NCBI GenBank assembly: GCA_035644815.1
Contig: DASQNU010000206.1
Span: 1-27,678, forward strand
Source of the DNA: Brevibacillus_F sp035644815
GTDB taxonomy: Bacteria > Bacillota > Bacilli > Brevibacillales > Brevibacillaceae
Direction of reading: 5' to 3'
Length of the DNA: 27,678 nucleotides
How positions within the stretch are numbered: position 1 is the first letter of the stretch; each line of letters begins with the position of its first letter. The notes under the pieces were generated by a model. That model was not told where the DNA came from. It made no database searches and saw only the letters and a program-made list of their open reading frames with translations. Shown one piece after another: positions 21,476 to 27,678 of this stretch. Position numbers and translations under genes: made by a program.

Positions 21476-23362
21476 GTGTCAAAGAACAGAGATCTGAGGC
21501 ATTATTTAGAAAACCACATTTTGGTTGGGGACGGCGCGATGGCGACCCAATTGTATCAAATGGGAGTTCCCGTGGGGGTGAGCTTTGAAGAGCTCTGCCT
21601 GTCAAATCCCCAACTGATCTACCATGTTCATCAGGCTTACTTTCATGCTGGCGCCAGGTTGCTGGAAACAAATACGTTTGCCGCCAACCGTGACAGCCTG
21701 TCTAAATACGGGCTAGAGAACAAAGTGACACGGATCAACCGGGCTGCAGTGACGATCGCGAAAGAGGCCGCACTTGATGAAGCGTTTGTGGTAGGCAGCA
21801 TCGGCTCCATTATCGCCGGACGCGTCCGAAACCAGCCGCTCGAAGAGTATCGGGATCAATTTGAAGAGCAGGCTACTGCCTTGCTGCATGCAGGAGTGGA
21901 CGGCATCTTGCTGGAGACGTTTCTCGATCTGGAGGAGCTGCAATTGGCCGTAGAGGTCACGCGCACATTGACTGATCTACCTATCTTGGCCCAGCTCGCT
22001 ACATTGGAAGTGGGGCGGACACGGGACGGCTATACGCTGAGTGATGCGTTCCGTCAGATCAAGGAAGCGGGGGCGGATGTGGTCGGAATCAATTGCCGAC
22101 TTGGGCCGGCTGAGGTGATTCGCTCCTTTGAACAAACGATCACGCCACTGGATGTGCTTCTGTCAGCGTTTCCGAATGCAGGACGACTGGGTTTGTCAGA
22201 TGGGGAATATGCATACAAATCATCTCCTGAATATTTTGCGGAAGGGGCCCTGCGTTTGCGGGAGCAAGGGGTTCGGCTGATCGGAGGGTGTTGCGGTACG
22301 ACACCAGCGCATATCCGGGCGATGGTCGGTGCTCTGGAAGACTTGGAACCGGTTGAACGCACCAATCCACCGAGTGATGGACAGGAACGAAACGTGGTGT
22401 CGATCCAGAGTGTACGTCAGCGGCAACGCCCCACGATCGTGGAGCAGGTGAAAGAAAGACACACGATCATTGTAGAATTCGATCCTCCTAAAGATTTGGA
22501 AGTGGATGATTTCTTACAAGGCTGCTGTGCCCTTCATCAGGCAGGAGCGGATGCGGTGACGCTGGCTGATAATTCCTTGGCCAACGTGCGCATGAGCAAT
22601 ATGGCTTTGGGCGCCATCATGAAAAGCCAATATGGCATTGATCCGCTGGTCCATATCGCATGTCGTGACCGTAATTTGATTGGACAGCAGTCACACTTGA
22701 TGGGCTTGCATGCCTTGGGGATTGATCAAGTGTTGGTCGTCACCGGAGATCCATCTCGCTTTGGTGATTTGCCCGGCGCAAGTTCTGTCTTTGATGTCAC
22801 TTCTTTTGATTTGATTCGCATGATCAAGCAATTGAACGAAGGGATCTCTTTCTCTGGCCGTCCACTAAAGCAGAAAGCGCAATTCACGGTTGGGGCAGCG
22901 TTCAACCCGCATGTACGCAAGATAGAAGCGGCCATAGATCGGCTGAAAAGAAAGGTCGAAGCAGGCGCTGATTATGTAATGACTCAGCCTGTCTATGATG
23001 CGGAAACGATCGAGCTGATCTATCATGCTACAAAAGACATCGAGATTCCCGTATTTATCGGCATCATGCCATTGACGAGCTGGCGCAATGCAGAGTTTCT
23101 GCATAATGAGGTGCCAGGCATCAAGCTGTCACCGCAAGCGCTGGACAGGATGAGGCATTTGCAGGGTGAGGCTGGCCGTCAGGAAGGAATTGCGATGGCG
23201 AAGGAATTATTGGATGTTGCCGTCCGCCATTTTAATGGTATTTATTTGATCACACCGTTCAATTATTATCAGATGAGCGTAGAATTAACAGAATACGTCC
23301 ATCAAATCACGGATATGGAAAGAAAAGCAGACCATCCTCATCGCTATGTAGGATTACATTAA
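21476..23362 (+). CDS. yitJ: Bifunctional homocysteine S-methyltransferase / methylenetetrahydrofolate reductase (YitJ-like)
   Basis: A two-domain fusion of 628 aa. Residues 1 to about 300 form a homocysteine methyltransferase domain with intact zinc cysteines Cys207 (GINCRLGP) and Cys272/Cys273 (GGCCGTTPAHIRAM). Residues about 325-620 form a MetF-like FAD-binding barrel (IIVEFDPPKDLEVDDFL, VLVVTGDPSRFGDLPG, AGADYVMTQPVYD, GIMPLTSWRNAEFLHNEVPGIKLS), which reduces methylene- to methyltetrahydrofolate, the donor for MetH. The start is GTG at 21476, with GGAGAGGAGGGAG upstream. It shares the metH transcript and so the SAM riboswitch, coupling methyl-donor supply to its use. Two homocysteine methyltransferases are thus encoded side by side. 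Confidence 0.95.
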   Translation: MSKNRDLRHYLENHILVGDGAMATQLYQMGVPVGVSFEELCLSNPQLIYHVHQAYFHAGARLLETNTFAANRDSLSKYGLENKVTRINRAAVTIAKEAALDEAFVVGSIGSIIAGRVRNQPLEEYRDQFEEQATALLHAGVDGILLETFLDLEELQLAVEVTRTLTDLPILAQLATLEVGRTRDGYTLSDAFRQIKEAGADVVGINCRLGPAEVIRSFEQTITPLDVLLSAFPNAGRLGLSDGEYAYKSSPEYFAEGALRLREQGVRLIGGCCGTTPAHIRAMVGALEDLEPVERTNPPSDGQERNVVSIQSVRQRQRPTIVEQVKERHTIIVEFDPPKDLEVDDFLQGCCALHQAGADAVTLADNSLANVRMSNMALGAIMKSQYGIDPLVHIACRDRNLIGQQSHLMGLHALGIDQVLVVTGDPSRFGDLPGASSVFDVTSFDLIRMIKQLNEGISFSGRPLKQKAQFTVGAAFNPHVRKIEAAIDRLKRKVEAGADYVMTQPVYDAETIELIYHATKDIEIPVFIGIMPLTSWRNAEFLHNEVPGIKLSPQALDRMRHLQGEAGRQEGIAMAKELLDVAVRHFNGIYLITPFNYYQMSVELTEYVHQITDMERKADHPHRYVGLH

Positions 23363-23370
23363 TGAACAAG

Positions 23371-23410
23371 CAAAAAGCTCGCGGTCTTTAACGGACGACG
23401 CGAGCTTTTG
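23371..23410. terminator. Bidirectional terminator between yitJ and the CotS-like gene
   Basis: AAAAGCTCGCG (23373-23383) pairs with CGCGAGCTTTT (23399-23409). Short T-runs lie on both sides. The right arm is formed by the last codons of the leftward CotS-like gene. Confidence 0.78.
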
Positions 23411-24383
23411 CCTGCTTGAGCATATATTTGGTTTTGCTTCGTTCCGCTTTCAGGAAGAGGGAAACCTGCTGATAACTCATGGATGTGTATTGCTTGCGCC
23501 TGAGAAACCACTCAAAAATATGGGGGAAGGCCAAGTCTTGGTAAAGCAAGGCCTTTTCTTGCTTTTTCATGGGATTTTTCCTGAAGTACGCACGAAACAG
23601 TAATTCACATCGTTGCGAATCCCATCCGTGATACCTGCGCATGTAGACATACAGGAGTCGTGAAAGATCTTTGGAAGGATAGTCATAACGGACATCTTCC
23701 CAGTCAATGACATACAGGCGATTTTCGCTTTTGATGACATTTCCCATATGAAAGTCCCCGTGGCAGAGGGAAAGCTGATATTCGGCACGATTCTTCCATT
23801 CTTGAAAAAAAGCAGATTCCTGCAGAAGCTTATGCATCTCCTCGCCCACTCGTAAAAAATAGGGGAGGTGTTGCCGAAGTAGTTTGATTTTCGGTTTCGG
23901 ATGATCCGAAAATCTTTCTTGCCAACGCTGGAGCGATTTGAGATCGTTCTCGTATTCCATTTCCCACCGTAAAGCCCCATTATACCGATTCCCCGATGCT
24001 GAGAGTAAGCCCACCGAAGAGGAATGGATCCGCCCCAACAGTTCACCGATTCTACGTGTCTGTTTGGGAGTTTTAAGCGAAACGGCCTTGCCTTGTACGT
24101 CCTTTTGCAAATAAAACAGATTGCCGTTCCATTCGAAAAAAGGTTTGTCCTCAATTGTCTGTACAAGTTGGGGAATGAAAATGCCACGTTTTCGTAAATG
24201 CGCTTCTGCATCCAAGATAAATTGCTGCCGCTCTTCCTGTATGTACATGGTTTTGGCAAAAAAGGAGCCACGGTCGGTTTTCAGATGGATGACCATGGTT
24301 TTGGCGGAATCACGGATTACTTGATAGGACTGGATATGCAGTCCATACACCATGTTTATCTGGCGTAGTAGAGGCTCAAGCAT
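23388..24383 (-). CDS. CotS family spore coat protein (aminoglycoside-phosphotransferase-like fold)
   Basis: A 331-aa protein of the CotS/YtaA/YutH group, which has a kinase-like fold and is found in the spore coat of Bacillales. The N-lobe runs to about 110 (FAKTMYIQEERQQFILDAEAHLRKRGI). The C-lobe has the Brenner-type motif LCHGDFHMGNVI (His208, Asp210, Asn215) and VIDWEDVRYDYPSKDLSRLL (Asp227) at the place of the metal-binding Asp of aminoglycoside phosphotransferases. These residues are intact, so a phosphotransferase activity cannot be excluded. GGAGG before the ATG at 24383 is strong. No clear sporulation promoter was found. Its terminator overlaps its 3' end. Confidence 0.9.
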   Translation of the reverse strand: MLEPLLRQINMVYGLHIQSYQVIRDSAKTMVIHLKTDRGSFFAKTMYIQEERQQFILDAEAHLRKRGIFIPQLVQTIEDKPFFEWNGNLFYLQKDVQGKAVSLKTPKQTRRIGELLGRIHSSSVGLLSASGNRYNGALRWEMEYENDLKSLQRWQERFSDHPKPKIKLLRQHLPYFLRVGEEMHKLLQESAFFQEWKNRAEYQLSLCHGDFHMGNVIKSENRLYVIDWEDVRYDYPSKDLSRLLYVYMRRYHGWDSQRCELLFRAYFRKNPMKKQEKALLYQDLAFPHIFEWFLRRKQYTSMSYQQVSLFLKAERSKTKYMLKQAKARVVR

Positions 24384-24444
24384 GGTGCACCTCCTAGAAG
24401 AAAGCTTCCTATCATGTTACTGTGTGCGAACTCGTCTTGACACA

Positions 24445-24492
24445 CAAAAACAGGCTGTTCCCATCGTTCTTCACGATGGAAGCAGCCTGTTT
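24445..24492 (-). terminator. Intrinsic terminator of the secreted propeller protein gene
   Basis: Leftward AAACAGGCTG (24492-24483) pairs with CAGCCTGTTT (reverse complement of 24448-24457), and an inner CCATCGT/ACGATGG stem extends it, followed by TTTTTGTGTG. Confidence 0.9.
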
Positions 24493-24503
24493 CACAGACA
24501 AAA

Positions 24504-25736
24504 TTATCTTGTTACTTTTACCTTGATGGAATCGGTTTTTCCACCATAGGTAGCTTTGATGGTGGCTGAACCTTTTTTGAGCCCTTTGATTTTTCCGTTC
24601 ACATAGATTGCGACAGATGGTTTAGATGATGTCCAAGTCGCCAGTTCAGTGACATCTTCCTTGTCTCCATTGGAGTAGGTAGCGACAAGACTTACGTCAT
24701 CGGAATCGCCATCTTCAATTTCCATATCAGATGGTTCCAGTGTCAGTTTCTTAACCTTCGGATCACCATATTCATCATCATAATCGTCATCGAAGGAAAG
24801 ACGCACAGCCGTGCCATCTGTTTTTTCAATGATCATTTCCTCTTCATTTACATCATAAGCAAGGATGTCTACTGTGGATGGCGGGAGATCGGTAACTTCC
24901 TTCTCATCACTGTCATCGTCTTCGGCATCTTTTTTGTACAAGGTGTCATCCTCGACGAAGTAGACATCATCCTTGTAGAAACCAACTACGTCCACGCCAT
25001 CTTCAAGCTCCTGCACATTTTTGCCGGAAGTGGTCATGATTTGCGGAGTAGAATCCCCTTCTTCGAAAAAGGCAATCCAATCATCGTATACTTTGAAGCC
25101 ATGTTCGCCGCTTTCAATCGCTACGTCTTTCTTCACTGTTTTTTTGCTTTTCCCATCTGTTTTCGCTTTGTACAGATCGCCGTCTTTGTCTTCATTGACG
25201 AAGTAGATATAGTTGCCTTCTACTTGGATCTGGTAGCTGGTTTCACTCAAGATCTCTTTTTTCGAACCGCCGGTTTTGTTCACGCGGTAGATTTTGTCTG
25301 GGTTTCTTGTAATTGTTCCGTCCGCGTTTTTCTTACCTAGGTAGCTGTAGTAGATATAGCCCTTGGAATAGCCGAAAGAAGATACGACATCTTGGGTTAC
25401 TTGGGTTTTGCTGGTGCCGTTTGTCTTGATTTTATAGACATAACCAGCTTGTGGTTGGCCGGAAACAGTCGGAACATCGGTAATGTTCATGTAATAAATC
25501 CAATCTTCATCCACGTAGATGTCACCGTAGATTTTGTCATCCGTTAATTTGGATTCTTTCACTTTTCCACCGATTTTGTTTTTGTAGATTCCGTCGCCGT
25601 TTTTGGTGTAGTACACATAGTTGTCATCGATGAAGGAAGTCGGAGCCGCGAGCGCTGGTTGGCTGATAGCCACACCGCCAACCATCAACGAGAGGGCCAG
25701 ACAAGTCACACGAAATGACTGATAAATAGGTTTCAT
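24504..25736 (-). CDS. Secreted protein: propeller-like DUF5050-type repeats plus C-terminal bacterial Ig-like domain
   Basis: A secreted protein of 410 aa. Residues 1-30 are a signal peptide with a hydrophobic core (CLALSLMVGGVAIS) and an ALA cleavage site. Residues about 35-290 hold six to seven repeats of the type DNYVYYTKNGDGIYKNKIGG, with Tyr-Tyr strand cores and K/T-x-G turns, typical of the DUF5050 propeller-like group. Residues 270-335 are very acidic. The last about 80 residues form a BIG2-like Ig domain (VKKLTLEPSDMEIEDG through ATWTSSKPSVA, NGKIKGLKKGSATIKATYGG). The ATG at 25736 has GGGAGG seven bases upstream; the GTG at 25751 would start before that site. Likely a surface or matrix protein; ligand unknown. 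Confidence 0.87.
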   Translation of the reverse strand: MKPIYQSFRVTCLALSLMVGGVAISQPALAAPTSFIDDNYVYYTKNGDGIYKNKIGGKVKESKLTDDKIYGDIYVDEDWIYYMNITDVPTVSGQPQAGYVYKIKTNGTSKTQVTQDVVSSFGYSKGYIYYSYLGKKNADGTITRNPDKIYRVNKTGGSKKEILSETSYQIQVEGNYIYFVNEDKDGDLYKAKTDGKSKKTVKKDVAIESGEHGFKVYDDWIAFFEEGDSTPQIMTTSGKNVQELEDGVDVVGFYKDDVYFVEDDTLYKKDAEDDDSDEKEVTDLPPSTVDILAYDVNEEEMIIEKTDGTAVRLSFDDDYDDEYGDPKVKKLTLEPSDMEIEDGDSDDVSLVATYSNGDKEDVTELATWTSSKPSVAIYVNGKIKGLKKGSATIKATYGGKTDSIKVKVTR

Positions 25737-25785
25737 CAAATTTCCTCCCACAATCCAATTTACTTAATTTGTAGCCTCACTCTTA

Positions 25786-25816
25786 ATAGTAGCACACTTT
25801 GCCAGGAGATGTGCAA
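25786..25816 (-). promoter_or_regulatory. Candidate extended -10 promoter of the secreted protein gene
   Basis: Leftward TGCTACTAT (25794-25786) is an extended -10 element. TTGCAC (25816-25811) lies 19 bp upstream, a long spacer tolerated by extended -10 promoters. Confidence 0.5.
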
Positions 25817-25869
25817 TATTCGGCCTTTTTTCCTAATTTTACAGGCTTCTGAGATGTTTGAACATTCGC

Positions 25870-25910
25870 CAAAAAAAGGAAAAGACCTGGCAGCATCGGC
25901 CGGGTCTTTT
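25870..25910 (-). terminator. Intrinsic terminator of the M32 carboxypeptidase gene
   Basis: Leftward AAAAGACC and GGTCTTTT form the stem, with an inner GGC/GCC pair, followed by CCTTTTTTTGG (25881-25871). Confidence 0.92.
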
Positions 25911-25926
25911 CGGGGGTCCACATGAA

Positions 25927-27447
25927 TTACAACTGATAGATCGCTTTGTATTTATTCTCCAAATACTCTACCAGATAGTTGGCATTGGTCAGTTCACCGG
26001 TAATATCCTGAAGCAGCTCGTTCGGCGTTTTCAGTTTCCCATGCTGATGGATCTTGGCAGAAAGCCACTGGCGGATGGGAGCGAAATCACCGTTCGAAAT
26101 CAGCTCGTCGTAGCCGCTGATTTCTTTCCGCATGGTATGGGCAAATTGGGCTGCATAGACGTTGCCGAGCGAGTAGGTAGGGAAGTAACCAAAGCTTCCG
26201 CCTGACCAGTGAACATCCTGGAGTACACCTTCCGCGTCATTCGCTGGTACGATGCCGAGGTAATCTTGCATTTTTTGATTCCAGATTTCAGGCAGATCGG
26301 CGACTTTCAACGTCTGATCAATCAAGCCTTTCTCGATCTCATAGCGAATCATGATATGCAGATTATAGGTCAATTCGTCTGCTTCCACGCGAATAAAGGA
26401 AGGTGTCACCTGATTCACAGCACGATAAAATTGTTCGACCGAAACACCCGTAAATTGAGACGGGAACTGCTTGGTCAGATCGCCATAAAAATTCTGCCAG
26501 AACGGAAGGCTGCGTCCCACCATGTTTTCCCAGTAACGGGATTGAGACTCATGGATCCCCATGGAGGTTCCGTCGCAAAGCGGAGTGCCCAGCAGCTCCG
26601 GGTTAATGTTTTGCTCATAGATCGCGTGACCTGCTTCGTGAATGCTACCGAATAGAGCAGGCCTGAAGTCATTCGGGTGAAAGCGGGTGGTGATGCGTAC
26701 GTCACCCGGAGCAAAGGAGGTGCAGAACGGATGCACACTGCGGTCAAGACGTCCAGCCTGGAAGTCGTAACCGATTTTCTCCAAAATGAAACGGCTGAAT
26801 GCCTCCTGCTCAGCTTCGGCAAAATGCTTGGTTAAAAAGCTGACATCCGGTTTCTTAGGTGAATCTGCAATGGCAGAGACGAGCGCCACGATTTTCTCGC
26901 GCAGGGTGGCAAACATCTGATCCAGTTGCGCTACAGTCATGCCCGGCTCATACATGTCGAGGAGGGTGTCGTATTTCGTACCGGTTGCTCCCCAATAGTC
27001 GAGGAACTCCAGCTGAAAGGCGACGATTTTTTCCAGATAAGGACGGAACATGGCAAAATCATTATTTGCCCGTGCTTCTTCCCAGATGGTTTCAGCTTGG
27101 GACGTCAAGATGACGAACTCCTTGAAACGGTCGGGAGGAATTTTTTTGCTGCGATCAAAATCCTTTTTCACTTCATCCACGATTTTTCGTGTCACCGGAT
27201 CGAGATCGGCGTATGTAGCTGGCTCACTCAATGCCTGTAGATATTCTTCCAACTCCGGGGAGGTCGAGAGCTTGAAATGTTCACCAGACAGCACACCGAT
27301 GATCTCAGAGCGTGCATCCATTCCTTTGCGCGGTGCTTTTACTCGCATATCCCAGTGCAATACCGAAAGTGCTTGGTTGTAGCTCACCATCTTTTTTACA
27401 TATTCACGAAAGGTCGTAATACGCTGTTCCAGTGTCGTTGTCGACAT
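25927..27447 (-). CDS. M32 family metallocarboxypeptidase (YpwA/Taq carboxypeptidase type)
   Basis: A zinc- or cobalt-dependent cytoplasmic carboxypeptidase that trims C-terminal residues of peptides. Full length at 506 aa. The metal site is HEAGH (His270, Glu271, His274) with the third ligand in the downstream GIHESQSRYWEN (Glu300). Other M32 hallmarks are LDRSVHPFCTSF and VRITTRFHPNDF just before the HEXXH, and IRVEADELTYNLHIMIRYEIE after it. ATG 27447 is chosen since GGAGG lies six bases upstream; the longer frame from 27468 would begin before that site. It is divergent from the gene starting at 27639 and followed by its own terminator, so it is a single-gene unit. Confidence 0.95.
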   Translation of the reverse strand: MSTTTLEQRITTFREYVKKMVSYNQALSVLHWDMRVKAPRKGMDARSEIIGVLSGEHFKLSTSPELEEYLQALSEPATYADLDPVTRKIVDEVKKDFDRSKKIPPDRFKEFVILTSQAETIWEEARANNDFAMFRPYLEKIVAFQLEFLDYWGATGTKYDTLLDMYEPGMTVAQLDQMFATLREKIVALVSAIADSPKKPDVSFLTKHFAEAEQEAFSRFILEKIGYDFQAGRLDRSVHPFCTSFAPGDVRITTRFHPNDFRPALFGSIHEAGHAIYEQNINPELLGTPLCDGTSMGIHESQSRYWENMVGRSLPFWQNFYGDLTKQFPSQFTGVSVEQFYRAVNQVTPSFIRVEADELTYNLHIMIRYEIEKGLIDQTLKVADLPEIWNQKMQDYLGIVPANDAEGVLQDVHWSGGSFGYFPTYSLGNVYAAQFAHTMRKEISGYDELISNGDFAPIRQWLSAKIHQHGKLKTPNELLQDITGELTNANYLVEYLENKYKAIYQL

Positions 27448-27504
27448 GAAGAACCTCCTTGCAAGCAATTGATCAAAATTTTTTTACAATTAGCTGTTGA
27501 TTTG

Positions 27505-27533
27505 ATTATAACGAAGAGCAACAAAAATTTCCA
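27505..27533 (-). promoter_or_regulatory. Promoter of the M32 carboxypeptidase gene
   Basis: Leftward TGGAAA (27533-27528), 17-bp spacer, perfect TATAAT (27510-27505). The -35 matches four of six consensus bases. Confidence 0.62.
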
Positions 27534-27580
27534 GTTTGCTCTTTTTTGTCTTTCCACTTTCGCCTGCACACATTTCTCTG

Positions 27581-27586
27581 TATAAT
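27581..27586 (+). promoter_or_regulatory. Candidate -10 box for the rightward gene at the window end
   Basis: A perfect TATAAT lies 52 bp before the ATG at 27639. The hexamer 17 bp upstream (TTTCGC) is a poor -35. Confidence 0.5.
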
Positions 27587-27638
27587 CGTACTGAATAATG
27601 AGCAGTCAATACCTTAGATATTTATCGGAGGCTACGAA

Positions 27639-27678
27639 ATGAGTCAACATAACCCAGCCTGGGAACAAGAAATTGCGA
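27639..27678 (+). CDS. N-terminus of an unidentified protein, truncated by window edge (possibly HelD-like)
   Basis: ATG at 27639 follows CGGAGG by about nine bases. Thirteen codons are visible, reading MSQHNPAWEQEIA. The general pattern (polar start, then a Trp-Glu helix) resembles the N-terminus of the RNA polymerase recycling helicase HelD, but 13 residues are far too few for an identification. Confidence refers to the presence of a gene, not its function. Confidence 0.7.
   Translation, partial: MSQHNPAWEQEIA

Noticed and set aside
1..27678. CRISPR arrays, tRNA/rRNA genes, insertion sequences, phage or conjugative genes, attachment sites
   Set aside because: No regularly spaced repeats, no RNA gene signatures, no transposase or integrase frames and no terminal inverted repeats were seen on reading both strands.

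Overview
The window looks like chromosomal DNA of a spore-forming, Gram-positive Bacillales bacterium, most likely Brevibacillus or a close relative in the Paenibacillaceae. The genus is an inference. The grounds are strong AGGAGG-type ribosome binding sites, frequent TTG/GTG starts, a SAM-I riboswitch, a T-box leader, a YjcZ-type small sporulation protein, a CotS-type spore coat kinase homolog and a YitJ-type bifunctional enzyme. I see no phage, insertion sequence, CRISPR array, rRNA or tRNA. Most of the window is ordinary core genome.

Layout. Positions 1-33 hold the first 11 codons of a leftward class II glutamine amidotransferase, probably an asparagine synthetase. Positions 213-6381 form a solute-uptake region: a LytS-type sensor kinase and LytTR response regulator (4-nt overlap), then a DUF485 protein and an ActP-like sodium:solute symporter (4-nt overlap) behind a TATAAT box and a cre-like site, then an intrinsic terminator and a second, paralogous symporter. 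Positions 6479-8072 hold an unrecognised 104-aa protein and an HD-GYP protein with altered catalytic motifs, each followed by a terminator. Positions 8116-10245 are a compact cassette: a possible 36-aa peptide, a NUDIX/deoxyribosyltransferase-like fusion and two GNAT acetyltransferases.

Positions 10353-14426 hold a Pro/Gly-rich protein, a leftward DUF1361 membrane protein plus SDR pair, an endonuclease IV homolog that overlaps a leftward acyl-CoA thioesterase tail to tail, and an unknown 133-aa protein. Positions 14441-17292 are leftward: argS with a T-box leader, a 161-aa unknown and a 61-aa unknown. Then come a YjcZ-like peptide and, rightward, a SAM-I riboswitch controlling metH (cobalamin-dependent methionine synthase) and a YitJ-like homocysteine methyltransferase/methylenetetrahydrofolate reductase. 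Leftward again are a CotS-like protein, a secreted propeller-like plus Ig-like protein and an M32 carboxypeptidase. The window ends 13 codons into a rightward gene.

How the genes work together. The kinase/regulator pair probably controls the symporters, with catabolite repression added by the cre-like site. The SAM riboswitch links methionine and methylfolate synthesis to SAM level. The T-box links argS to charging of arginine tRNA. The least conventional parts are the fusion cassette at 8116-10182, the degenerate HD-GYP protein and the terminator embedded in two overlapping gene ends near 13320. I found no clear sign of a wholly new system.
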